Part shown: one piece after another, positions 1 to 6,903 of the stretch
Layout: the number at the start of each line of letters is the position of its first letter
Numbering within the stretch: the first letter of the stretch is position 1
Source: Synergistaceae bacterium
Lineage (GTDB): Bacteria; Synergistota; Synergistia; Synergistales; Synergistaceae
Length of the DNA stretch: 10,876 nucleotides
NCBI GenBank assembly: GCA_028702015.1
Contig: JAQVPO010000014.1
Coordinates: forward strand, 1 to 10,876
Reading direction: 5' to 3'
Position numbers and translations under genes: made by a program
The notes under the pieces: model-generated
What the model saw: only the letters and a program-made list of their open reading frames with translations
The model's database searches: none
What the model was told of the DNA's origin: nothing

Positions 1-611
1 TAGGGACCGGGGACCTGAGTGAGCTTGCTCTCGGATGGTGCACTTACGGAGTGGGGGACCACATGTCGCACTATAACGTAAATGCAAGCCTTCCTAAAAC
101 ACTTATGCAGTATATAATCAGGTGGACTGCAGAAACGCAAATGATCGGCCCAGATGTTTCTGAAACCCTTACGGATATACTGAACACGGAGATAAGCCCA
201 GAGCTTGTCCCGCCGGATGGTGCCAAAGATCTTATGCAAAGCACAGAGGCGGCAATAGGGCCATATGAGCTTCAGGACTTCAATCTCTACTACTCTCTGC
301 GGTATGGATTCCTTCCTTCAAAAATTGCGTTTATGGCATGGTGTGCCTGGCATGACAAAGAAAAGGGCCAATGGCCCAATGTTCCGTATGAGAAGAGGCA
401 CCAGTATGATATTTCTGAAATAAAACACTGGCTCGGCATATTTCTACACCGGTTTTATAAAACGAGCCAGTTTAAGAGGTCGTGTGTTCCTAACGGCCCT
501 AAGGTAGGATCAGGGGGATCCCTTTCTCCCAGAGGCGATTACAGGGCACCAAGCGACAACGAAGAAACTCCGTGGCTGGAGGATATGCTTAATATCCCAG
601 ACTATATATAA
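1..611 (+). CDS. nadE: NAD(+) synthase (glutamine-dependent type), C-terminal part
   Basis: The reading frame is open from base 3 and runs off the left edge, leaving the last 202 residues. Family role: ATP-dependent amidation of nicotinic acid adenine dinucleotide to NAD in the cytosol. The visible part begins [12 protein letters not shown] and continues through [15 protein letters not shown], the conserved core of the synthetase domain. It ends with [20 protein letters not shown] and RGDYRAPSD, the tail typical of the long (about 640-680 residue) enzymes that carry an N-terminal glutaminase domain. That domain would lie outside the window, so glutamine dependence is inferred from the tail type. 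A GTG codon at 51 is internal (YGVGD), not a start. The stop is TAA at 609-611, and no clear terminator follows before the next gene. Identification is secure. Confidence 0.96.
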   Translation, partial: GTGDLSELALGWCTYGVGDHMSHYNVNASLPKTLMQYIIRWTAETQMIGPDVSETLTDILNTEISPELVPPDGAKDLMQSTEAAIGPYELQDFNLYYSLRYGFLPSKIAFMAWCAWHDKEKGQWPNVPYEKRHQYDISEIKHWLGIFLHRFYKTSQFKRSCVPNGPKVGSGGSLSPRGDYRAPSDNEETPWLEDMLNIPDYI

Positions 612-787
612 TGACAGAATACGATATTGCATTATGATGGCTGCCTTGATGAGGGAGATGCTTTTTCACACGCTGTTGGAAATATCCGGTATTTGGGTTC
701 TTGCTGGCTTATGCATACAGTCTTCCCAAAAATCTGAGGTAGATCAGAGTCCTGTCTGTAGCAGCTTAAAAAAATGGAGATGACATT

Positions 788-1693
788 TTGGTAAATGATT
801 ATTGGAGAGGGGCTTTTTTAGCCTTTTGTACGGCCTTTCTTTGGGGGGGGATGAGCCCGACTGCCAAGATAATTGCTTCTGCCGGTTTAAGTCAGATAAC
901 TGTAGTTTCATACCGTGCGGTATTTATCGTAGCCGTTGCAGGTTCCTGGCTCTTTTTTACAGGCGGGAGCGAAAAATTCGCACTGTCGCGCAGAATGTTG
1001 AGAATGTACTTCATGCTGGGCTTTTTTACAGTTGTATTGAATGCGACAGGTTTTATGATGTCCTGTTCATATCTTTCGGTTCCTAAAACCCTGATCCTGC
1101 ACTATACGTTTCCTCTCGTAACAATGGCGGGTGCAGCGCTGATCACAAAAGAAAGACCCTCGTGGATCCAGGTGCTGGCAGGAGTGCTTGTGCTTGCCGG
1201 CCTTTACGTTGGTTTTATACTAGGCAAGTCAGATGAAAGCGGCATTTCGGCAGCAGGCGTTATATGGGGGATATTGTCAGTTGTCGGGCTTTCTGGGCAG
1301 ACTCTGCTTTCCAGAACAATGGGCATACAGGAAAAATCAGACCCGATACTCCAGCTATTTTACAGTTATCTTTTCGGCGGGGCTTTGCTTGTGTTACTGA
1401 ACTCCCTTTTTGGCGGATGGTCTGATATAGAAGTAATGACACCTAAGTTGTTTTTAATATTGCAGTACCCTGCCGCTTTGGCCGGGCTTGTTGGTTTTGG
1501 CTGTCTCTTTTCTTCGCTCAAATACATACCGCCCTCGACCGCAAGCCTGATATGCACTCTGGAAATAGTTTTTGCGCTGACAATTGCATATTTTCTGCTT
1601 GACCAGGCCCCTTCAACTTACGAGCTGGCGGGCTGTGTGATAGTAATGGCTTCTGTCGGAGCTTCGATCTTTTTCAGAAAGAAAGAATCATAA
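788..1693 (+). CDS. EamA/DMT-superfamily permease
   Basis: This is a 301-residue, very hydrophobic protein with about ten predicted membrane helices in two EamA-type halves (roughly residues 5-141 and 153-296). The first half has the typical FLWGGMSP segment after helix 1. The second half has a Leu-Glu-Ile-Val-Phe-Ala segment with a following LLDQAPS loop, matching the EamA LExVFA...LLGE pattern. The family exports or imports small metabolites such as amino acids or nucleotide precursors across the inner membrane; the substrate cannot be read from sequence. The start is TTG at 788, chosen because GGAGA lies at 776-780 with 7 bases of spacing and no better in-frame start is near. The 176-base gap from nadE leaves co-transcription uncertain. 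An 8-G run (843-850) encodes Trp19-Gly20-Gly21. The gene converges on the HD-GYP gene with only 33 bases between stops. Confidence 0.93.
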   Translation: MVNDYWRGAFLAFCTAFLWGGMSPTAKIIASAGLSQITVVSYRAVFIVAVAGSWLFFTGGSEKFALSRRMLRMYFMLGFFTVVLNATGFMMSCSYLSVPKTLILHYTFPLVTMAGAALITKERPSWIQVLAGVLVLAGLYVGFILGKSDESGISAAGVIWGILSVVGLSGQTLLSRTMGIQEKSDPILQLFYSYLFGGALLVLLNSLFGGWSDIEVMTPKLFLILQYPAALAGLVGFGCLFSSLKYIPPSTASLICTLEIVFALTIAYFLLDQAPSTYELAGCVIVMASVGASIFFRKKES

Positions 1694-1726
1694 AATACTT
1701 GCTTTTATACGAAAATTGCGCTCTTC

Positions 1727-3847
1727 TTATGCAACGCTTTCTATGAAAATATTTGCAACTGTAGGATTGAACTGACTCCCTGCATTTCGTCTTATTTCTT
1801 CTATAGCATCGTTTTTGGACATTGCTTTACGGTATATCCTGTCTTCAGTCATTGCATCGTATGCATCAGCAACCGATAGTATCCTTGAAAGGAGGGGAAT
1901 ATTTTCTCCCTTCAGCCCCTTAGGATATCCTTTTCCGTCCCACCTTTCGTGGTGGCAAAGTATATAATCAGCTATCCTTGTTAATTTTGATGATGCTTTT
2001 GCTATCCTGTATCCGATCTCAGGGTGTTTTTTCATAACGCGCCATTCTTCTGCTGTAAGTTTTCCGGGTTTGTTCAGTATCTTATCGTCTATCCCAACTT
2101 TGCCGATGTCGTGGAGTATAGCCAGCAGCTGAAGCTCTCCTATGTCGTTTTCCATAAGGTTCATCTTTCTGCCAACTCTTGTGGCAAGTTCTACAAGACG
2201 TTCTGCATGTTTTCCAGTTTCAGGTGATTTTTCGCAAATGGCAGTCATAATAAAGGAAAGGGTCTCACTGTACGAGCTTTGCTGTGAAAAGAATTTTCTG
2301 TTTCTCATATACTCGTTTGCCTTTATCAGTGTATTTTCGATTGATTCATCTTCGTCATTTTTAGTTGAACAGCCCATGGAAATATTTATTTTGGGTGAGC
2401 GATCAGAGTTGTTTTTGTTGTATGCTGTACAGGCATTTTTTATATTATCAAGAAAATTGCAGGCTTCCTCATTATCTGTCTGAGGCATGATGATGCCGAA
2501 CTCATCTCCATCGATCCTGGCTGGGATGTCTTTTTTTCTGCAGTAATTTTTAATAATTTCTGCCGATTTTATTATAAGCAGATTTCCATCGCTCTCTCCA
2601 AAAGCTTCGTTTATGAGATGAAGTCCGTTGATGTCAGCCAGGAGGACTGACAGAGGAAGATGTTCTTTCCTGTCAAATTCAGAAAGGGCTTTCTCAAAAT
2701 ATTGTCTGTTATAAAGGTTGGTCAGATGGTCATAATCATTTACATATTGTATTTTCTCTTCATTTATTTTAATGCCGGATGTGTCTATTATAATTCCCTC
2801 AACTGCATCAACGCTTCCATCGGTCGCATATACTCCATGGCCTGTTATAAGCACCCATTTTTGGGTGCCGCAGGCAGTGATGATCCGATATTGATTTCTG
2901 AAAGGAACGTGCAAAGCAAGGGATCTTTCACATTCGAACAGCAGTGTCTCACGGTCCTCTTTTTCAATAATGTCACTAAATGAGATTTTTCCCTTTATGA
3001 AGTCTTGAGGGGTATATCCCGTCAGTTCACTGCAGTTTTCTGAAACGGAGAGCATGGTCCATGTTTTGTCATTGTCAAAAAGACACCTGTATGACATCCA
3101 TGTGATGTTTGAAATAAGAAATTTATTGTCATTGTTTTCATTTATTTTTTTGCATGCAAGCCGAATGCATAGTTTTTTTGAAATTATCATGTAACCTGCT
3201 ATAAGAAATATTACGAGGACAAGAAAGATCATTGCAGATGCAAAGACTTTTTTTATTGTTTCAGCCATTAATGCCTTGGTATAGTAATCAATTCCTATTA
3301 CGGCTGCCGTATCATCACTTGAGTATTTTTTTAGAGGAACAAAAATACTGGTAAGACCGCCATGTCTGAAGATGGATTTTTCCTGATCAAATGTTTTTTT
3401 ACTGAATAGCCGGGAAACAAAATTAGCAGGTCCAGAAGTATAAAATTCACCGGATCGGTCCCTTGGGATAGTTTGCCCCGGGGCTTGAGGATCACCGGAG
3501 TCAGCAAGATAATATATTTGTTCACCCTTTTTGCAAAGTACATATACTGAAGATATCTGCGAAAGAGACCTGGGAATATTTAATAATTGTTTTTTTAAAT
3601 ATATGTATTCTTCATCATGCGTTGGGTCTTTTGTGTTTGCTGTTTCTGAAAGGTATTCGGATGGGATAAATGCGCCAATGGATTCTGCCAGGATAAAAGC
3701 GTAGTTTTGCTCTCGAGCTAAGGAACCTTTCCATGTCCCGTATATATTATTGGCACCAAAAATGATAAAAAAAAGGAAAGCGAGCCCAAAAAACATTTTA
3801 AGGCCGATTTTATTTAAATGGGAGAAAGAATATATTTTTTTGTTCAT
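1727..3847 (-). CDS. Membrane sensor with PAS, degenerate GGDEF and HD-GYP domains
   Basis: This 706-residue protein (numbered from the ATG at 3847) is probably a c-di-GMP phosphodiesterase. An N-terminal membrane helix (about 14-35) and a second (about 203-223) bracket a periplasmic sensor segment of about 165 residues, possibly Cache-like. A PAS domain (about 250-360) and a GGDEF domain (about 370-520) follow. The latter has DGDEF at 446-450 instead of GGDEF, an RxxD inhibitory-site motif at 437-440, Asn407 in place of the second Asp of DxD, and Asn422 in place of the usual guanine-binding Asp. The HD-GYP domain (about 523-706) is complete: His547, HD at 579-580, DIGK, HPEIG, HHE at 632-634, DGKGYP ending at 642. 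I infer phosphodiesterase activity with the GGDEF domain regulatory or inactive. ATG at 3847 is preferred over the adjacent TTG because AGGTGA then stands 6 bases away. The gene appears to be monocistronic. Confidence 0.93.
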   Translation of the reverse strand: MNKKIYSFSHLNKIGLKMFFGLAFLFFIIFGANNIYGTWKGSLAREQNYAFILAESIGAFIPSEYLSETANTKDPTHDEEYIYLKKQLLNIPRSLSQISSVYVLCKKGEQIYYLADSGDPQAPGQTIPRDRSGEFYTSGPANFVSRLFSKKTFDQEKSIFRHGGLTSIFVPLKKYSSDDTAAVIGIDYYTKALMAETIKKVFASAMIFLVLVIFLIAGYMIISKKLCIRLACKKINENNDNKFLISNITWMSYRCLFDNDKTWTMLSVSENCSELTGYTPQDFIKGKISFSDIIEKEDRETLLFECERSLALHVPFRNQYRIITACGTQKWVLITGHGVYATDGSVDAVEGIIIDTSGIKINEEKIQYVNDYDHLTNLYNRQYFEKALSEFDRKEHLPLSVLLADINGLHLINEAFGESDGNLLIIKSAEIIKNYCRKKDIPARIDGDEFGIIMPQTDNEEACNFLDNIKNACTAYNKNNSDRSPKINISMGCSTKNDEDESIENTLIKANEYMRNRKFFSQQSSYSETLSFIMTAICEKSPETGKHAERLVELATRVGRKMNLMENDIGELQLLAILHDIGKVGIDDKILNKPGKLTAEEWRVMKKHPEIGYRIAKASSKLTRIADYILCHHERWDGKGYPKGLKGENIPLLSRILSVADAYDAMTEDRIYRKAMSKNDAIEEIRRNAGSQFNPTVANIFIESVA

Positions 3848-3948
3848 CAAAAATCACCTAAAATCTCTGTAAAATACATAATATTATTTAATAACTAATA
3901 AATTATATAATAATATTTGAATGATGAATAGAGCTTTAAAAAAATATA

Positions 3949-3974
3949 CTTGCATATTTCGTCTGATATGCAAG
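3949..3974 (-). repeat. Perfect 9-bp inverted repeat upstream of the HD-GYP gene
   Basis: CTTGCATAT (3949-3957) and its exact reverse complement (3966-3974) are separated by 8 bases. Read on the minus strand, the hairpin is followed by TATATTTTTTTAAAG, a terminator-like T tract, about 100 bases before the HD-GYP start codon. It could be a leader attenuator or an operator. The stem has only three G-C pairs, so termination strength would be modest. Confidence 0.5.
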
Positions 3975-4264
3975 ACTGAGGAGTATTTTCTGAGAATATC
4001 TGTCTGATCATTTATTCAGAGTTATCTTTTCAGCTGCTAATATATGTTTATTGTGTTCAAGGTTATTCTTATTTAAACATAAAATTTATTTATATAGCAT
4101 GTTTGGGTATAATGTTTAATCGCATAAAGTAAAAACATTAAATCTCTATCTGGAAATTAATTTAACGATATTATCGATTATAAACTATTACATCCATGTA
4201 TGCAGAGTAATGGGAAAATATATAACATCCGATACTCTGACAAAAAACTTCACTTGAACTCATA

Positions 4265-4293
4265 TTTACATAAAATCCACACATTTATATCAT
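4265..4293 (+). promoter_or_regulatory. Candidate sigma-70-type promoter for the PDZ gene
   Basis: TTTACA (4265-4270) and TATCAT (4288-4293) are each one mismatch from consensus and are spaced 17 bases apart. Transcription would start near 4300, giving a leader of about 127 bases before the TTG start at 4427. It is the best-spaced pair I saw in this AT-rich spacer, where chance matches are common. Confidence 0.4.
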
Positions 4294-4426
4294 AAAATGC
4301 CCATATAAGAATATGCTGTACTGTGAAATTTTCACTGGTTAAATGATCATGCTGGGATTTCTATATATCCCTAAAATGCGCAGATCACTTTTTTATGTGG
4401 TTTCTGAAGAAAGGAGAGTGCTGATT

Positions 4427-5485
4427 TTGAAATTAAAGATAGTTTCAATGACAATTATATTATGCATGTTGGCTGTACCTGCCGCAAATGCAGCGCCCCA
4501 TCCGGTGCGAAGGCCCGACCATCCCCCTGGACCTCCGCCAAGACCGATATTCAGGCCGTACCACAGGCCGATGCATACTCCTAATTTCCCGCGGGATGCC
4601 TATTATCCTCGATATAGAAGCTATGGCAATTACAGGAGGTACAGGAGTCATAGCAGCAATGATATCTGGATCAGCATTGGAGCAGGATTGCTTTTAGGGA
4701 CGATAATATCAAACATGAACAGGGATACGCAGTATTCTCCGCCGTCCGAAGCACCGTATTCTGCCCCGGGCAGGAATGACTACTACTCTTATACCGACAG
4801 TTATGAGCGTGAAAGAGAGAAGGACCAGATCAACGAAGAAATAAGAACAGCTGCCAAAGCAGAGGCTGTACGTGCCTCTCAAATGGTATCGGAAATGGGA
4901 CTTGAGCCAGCTGCGGAGATTATCGCAAAAGACTGGGAAAAAGAGGGTAAAAGGGCAGTTATTGACGCAAGGAGCGGATTGCATGTACTGAGAGTTACAG
5001 GCTTTGATGACGGCGGTCAGATGTCTTACACGTTTCTGCCGGAAAACAGAAAGGTCTACGTCAGAATATCTGTTCCGGAGTATTCACTTTCAGCCGAAGA
5101 GAGCGATTCTTATTCCATGACTGCGCTCCGGCAGGTATCTTCAGTGGAGAGCAGACCATCATTGCCTGCGCAGAATTATACTTCTGCTGCAAAGACTCTT
5201 CCCGGTACCGGAGCCGGTATGCAGCAAACGGGATTTGATATCGAAAGATCAAAGCGGTCATCTTCAGGGCATATGATAATCAGAGAGGTCAGCCGGGGAA
5301 CTGCGGCATATTATGCAGGCATAAGGCCCGGAGATGTTTTGCTGAAGGTCAATGCATACGATTCAAGGAATTTTGATCCGGGCTGGTTCAGCGAGTATAT
5401 TTCAAATAAATACAAATCAAGGTCGCTGATTATATTATCGATCTCCCGAAAAGGAACAGAGAAGAGGGTTGAAATTCAGCTTTAA
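4427..5485 (+). CDS. Secreted PDZ-domain protein with Pro/Arg-rich segment
   Basis: The protein is 352 residues from TTG at 4427. That start is chosen because AAGGAG (4411-4416) precedes it by 10 bases and it opens directly into a clean Sec signal peptide: KLK, a hydrophobic core, and cleavage after ANA at residue 22. Upstream in-frame codons would put an unlikely tail before the signal. After cleavage comes a Pro/Arg/His/Tyr-rich low-complexity stretch (about 23-77). A glycine-containing hydrophobic segment (about 79-96) may be membrane-inserted. A charged helical stretch (about 126-152) and a mixed domain follow. A C-terminal PDZ domain (about 280-352) carries YYAGIRPGDVLLKVN, the usual ligand-groove pattern. 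No protease domain or catalytic triad is visible, so it is probably a scaffold or envelope adaptor. I do not recognise a named family for the whole protein. It is likely monocistronic. Confidence 0.85.
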   Translation: MKLKIVSMTIILCMLAVPAANAAPHPVRRPDHPPGPPPRPIFRPYHRPMHTPNFPRDAYYPRYRSYGNYRRYRSHSSNDIWISIGAGLLLGTIISNMNRDTQYSPPSEAPYSAPGRNDYYSYTDSYEREREKDQINEEIRTAAKAEAVRASQMVSEMGLEPAAEIIAKDWEKEGKRAVIDARSGLHVLRVTGFDDGGQMSYTFLPENRKVYVRISVPEYSLSAEESDSYSMTALRQVSSVESRPSLPAQNYTSAAKTLPGTGAGMQQTGFDIERSKRSSSGHMIIREVSRGTAAYYAGIRPGDVLLKVNAYDSRNFDPGWFSEYISNKYKSRSLIILSISRKGTEKRVEIQL

Positions 5486-5532
5486 GAAACATAGCTTGTA
5501 AATCAAAACTTTTAAAATCTAAAGAGAGATAA

Positions 5533-5582
5533 ATAGCATGAACAGAGGAGGTATTATCTGCGGACTCCTCTGTTTATGCTAT
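5533..5582 (+). terminator. Long hairpin, probable terminator of the PDZ gene
   Basis: An 18-bp stem (5533-5550 with 5565-5582) has one G-U pair and no mismatch, closing a 14-base loop. It starts 47 bases after the PDZ stop codon. The downstream sequence is only moderately T-rich (GTTATATTG), so it could also act in RNA stabilisation or be a structured small RNA. Confidence 0.5.
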
Positions 5583-5772
5583 GTTATATTGTCAGACAAA
5601 CTGTAATTAAAATGTAAAAATAGAAGAAATATGGTATCCTAAAGAGACGGTGGGCATTTTTACATTGAGGTGTTTTTATAACAGGTCGGTAAAAAACAAA
5701 GATGGAATGATAAAGGGGCTGGACAGAAAGTAAAATAACTGACTTCCCCTATTGAGAACAGGAGAATATATT

Positions 5773-6063
5773 ATGCTGTACGAAGAAGCAAAAAGGATCA
5801 ACGAAGAAATAAAGGAACTATGCAAGGACTCTAAGCACCCTTCAAGAACAATGTCCAAAGAAGTCATGAGGGCTCTGAATTCAGAACTTGACAAGGTCCG
5901 CAGAAGGTCAAAAGGCGGGGGAGGCAGGTTTGCGGGAACCATGGACCAAACGCAGATATTTAATATGGAAAAGCTCAAAAGCTTTGATGTGCCTCCCAAG
6001 TATGAAAAGCAGATGGTCAAGGCGCTGGAAAAAGCCAAAGAATATGCCGGAATCGAAGACTGA
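5773..6063 (+). CDS. Small charged hypothetical protein (96 aa)
   Basis: I do not recognise this protein. The start is ATG at 5773 behind AGGAG at 5760-5764 (8 bases of spacing); an in-frame TTG at 5752 would place the ribosome site inside the gene. The sequence is soluble and strongly charged. An N-terminal amphipathic helix rich in Lys and Glu (about 2-45, with one Cys at 17) is followed by a basic glycine linker (RRRSKGGGGR, 43-52) and a C-terminal Lys/Glu-rich helix (about 77-92). It has no signal peptide or membrane segment. A TGG-TATCCT extended -10 at 5632-5640 could be its promoter, though no good -35 matches it. Codon use looks like that of the neighbours, and the strong terminator downstream supports a real transcript. 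Confidence 0.75.
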   Translation: MLYEEAKRINEEIKELCKDSKHPSRTMSKEVMRALNSELDKVRRRSKGGGGRFAGTMDQTQIFNMEKLKSFDVPPKYEKQMVKALEKAKEYAGIED

Positions 6064-6105
6064 TCAGGAATAAATATTTAGTTCGTATCAGAATTATAAA
6101 AGAAG

Positions 6106-6137
6106 ATGCGAGGCATCCCCTAAGGGATGCCTCGCAT
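6106..6137. terminator. Bidirectional rho-independent terminator
   Basis: A perfect 14-bp GC-rich stem (6106-6119 with 6124-6137) closes a CTAA loop. It lies between the stops of two convergent genes (6063 on plus, 6174 on minus). Flanks are T-rich in both reading directions: TTGTTAGTTAT on plus, CTTCTTTTATAATTC on minus. Confidence 0.82.
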
Positions 6138-6173
6138 TGTTAGTTATCGCGGCAAAGACAGGGGGGCAAATTA

Positions 6174-6386
6174 TCATTTCATAAGTTTGAAAAATGTTCT
6201 GTACATTATATAGATGTATGAGACAAGAAATACAATCCACAGAAACAAAGTGTGTTCAATAAAAAAGCTTGAGAAATATGTCCCTACCAATATACCGAGA
6301 AACATTATTGAAGTCTTAAGGAAAAAATAGTCCCAGAAAGTATATTTGTTCGCGGCTTTGATCATCCTGTCAATGAAATCGAACAT
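6174..6386 (-). CDS. Small two-helix membrane protein (70 aa)
   Basis: Two predicted membrane helices (about 21-42 and 45-63) follow a short amphipathic N-terminus (MFDFIDRMIKAANKY) and precede a basic C-terminus (FFKLMK). The start ATG at 6386 is supported by GAGGAGGG six bases upstream. A TATAAT hexamer on the minus strand (6412-6407) sits close upstream, without a recognisable -35. Length and layout (N-terminal helix, FxLK, GxxxG in the first membrane span) recall small clostridial proteins often labelled 'permease of phosphate ABC transporter', a label that is itself poorly founded. This likeness is from memory and weak. The function is unknown. Confidence 0.78.
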   Translation of the reverse strand: MFDFIDRMIKAANKYTFWDYFFLKTSIMFLGILVGTYFSSFFIEHTLFLWIVFLVSYIYIMYRTFFKLMK

Positions 6387-6903
6387 GCATATCCCTCCTC
6401 AGTTTGATTATATACTGGCTATATTTCATGTTTTTTCTAATTAAATCATATTTATCGGATATTATTCCGACAGCTGCGAAAAATACTTTTGATACAATAG
6501 CCCCGTACCATAAAATATCAAAGCAGGGCGATACGCTTTTTTATATAACAATTATTTTACTATACTGAAATATTGATTTATATCGGAAAAATACTTTTTA
6601 TCTGAAGACAGGGGATTATAACAGGAATTTTTGTTAATGCTACAATTAACTCCAGCGACTGTCTGGATCACACTAAGCAATGGAAAACTGACTTCAAAAA
6701 ATATGATGATCTTTGATCATTTGATACAGCTTCTTTTGCTGAATGTCTGAACTAACTGCATAGGGCAGGACTGCTTCAGTATAAAGAGGAATAACTGGAA
6801 TACTGTCATTGGCAAACTGACTTGCAAGTGTTGAAGCAAAGGATAGGGCATTCTGTCATATGTTTGTTTAGGCAATCAGATATTTTGGGGGGAGGAGAGC
6901 CTG
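6387..6903. other. Intergenic region with promoter and possible decayed coding sequence
   Basis: This is a 517-base divergent spacer. The left part is AT-rich and carries the promoter candidate at 6489-6516 plus two copies of a 13-base direct repeat (GAAAAATACTTTT at 6478-6490 and 6586-6598). The right part (about 6606-6903) reads in one plus frame as coding-like segments broken by stops at 6714, 6753 and 6792. Another frame holds a 37-codon ORF (6637-6750) with a poor ribosome site. An extended -10 (TGC TACAAT, 6638-6646) offers an alternative promoter. None of these is secure. Confidence 0.5.
6489..6516 (+). promoter_or_regulatory. Candidate sigma-70-type promoter upstream of the L,D-transpeptidase gene
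   Basis: TTGATA (6489-6494) and TAAAAT (6511-6516) are spaced 16 bases apart, each close to consensus. Transcription from here would give an unusually long leader of about 380 bases before the ATG at 6904. Confidence 0.42.

Larger units (their letters stand above)
3848..4426. other. AT-rich divergent intergenic region
   Basis: This is a 579-base spacer between the divergently transcribed HD-GYP and PDZ genes, with no credible coding frame. It contains a perfect 9-bp inverted repeat at 3949-3974, a TATAAT hexamer at 4108-4113 without a good -35, an 8-bp inverted repeat (4110-4117 with 4133-4140), a 13-base palindrome near 4323, and a better promoter candidate at 4265-4293. I looked for a c-di-GMP riboswitch core upstream of the HD-GYP gene and saw none. 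Confidence 0.6.

Noticed and set aside
634-783. 49-codon plus-strand ORF just before the permease
   Set aside because: No ribosome binding site and no protein-like features; the neighbouring frame in the same stretch is more coding-like.
3851-4342. c-di-GMP riboswitch upstream of the HD-GYP gene
   Set aside because: The minus strand lacks the conserved GEMM core (such as the GGGACGCAAAG segment), and the region is too AT-rich to form the expected stems.
4343-4426. Upstream ATG at 4343 as the start of the PDZ protein
   Set aside because: It would add 28 residues ahead of a clear signal peptide and has no ribosome site, whereas TTG at 4427 has AAGGAG at a workable distance.
5676-6038. 120-codon minus-strand ORF opposite the small charged protein
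   Set aside because: It is antisense to a gene with a better ribosome site and a matching terminator; its Ser/Phe/Leu-rich content is typical of an antisense frame of a Lys/Glu-rich gene.
6519-6546. Hairpin with T run (AAAGC...GCTTTTTT) right after the promoter candidate
   Set aside because: Only a 5-bp stem with two G-C pairs; too weak to call a terminator.
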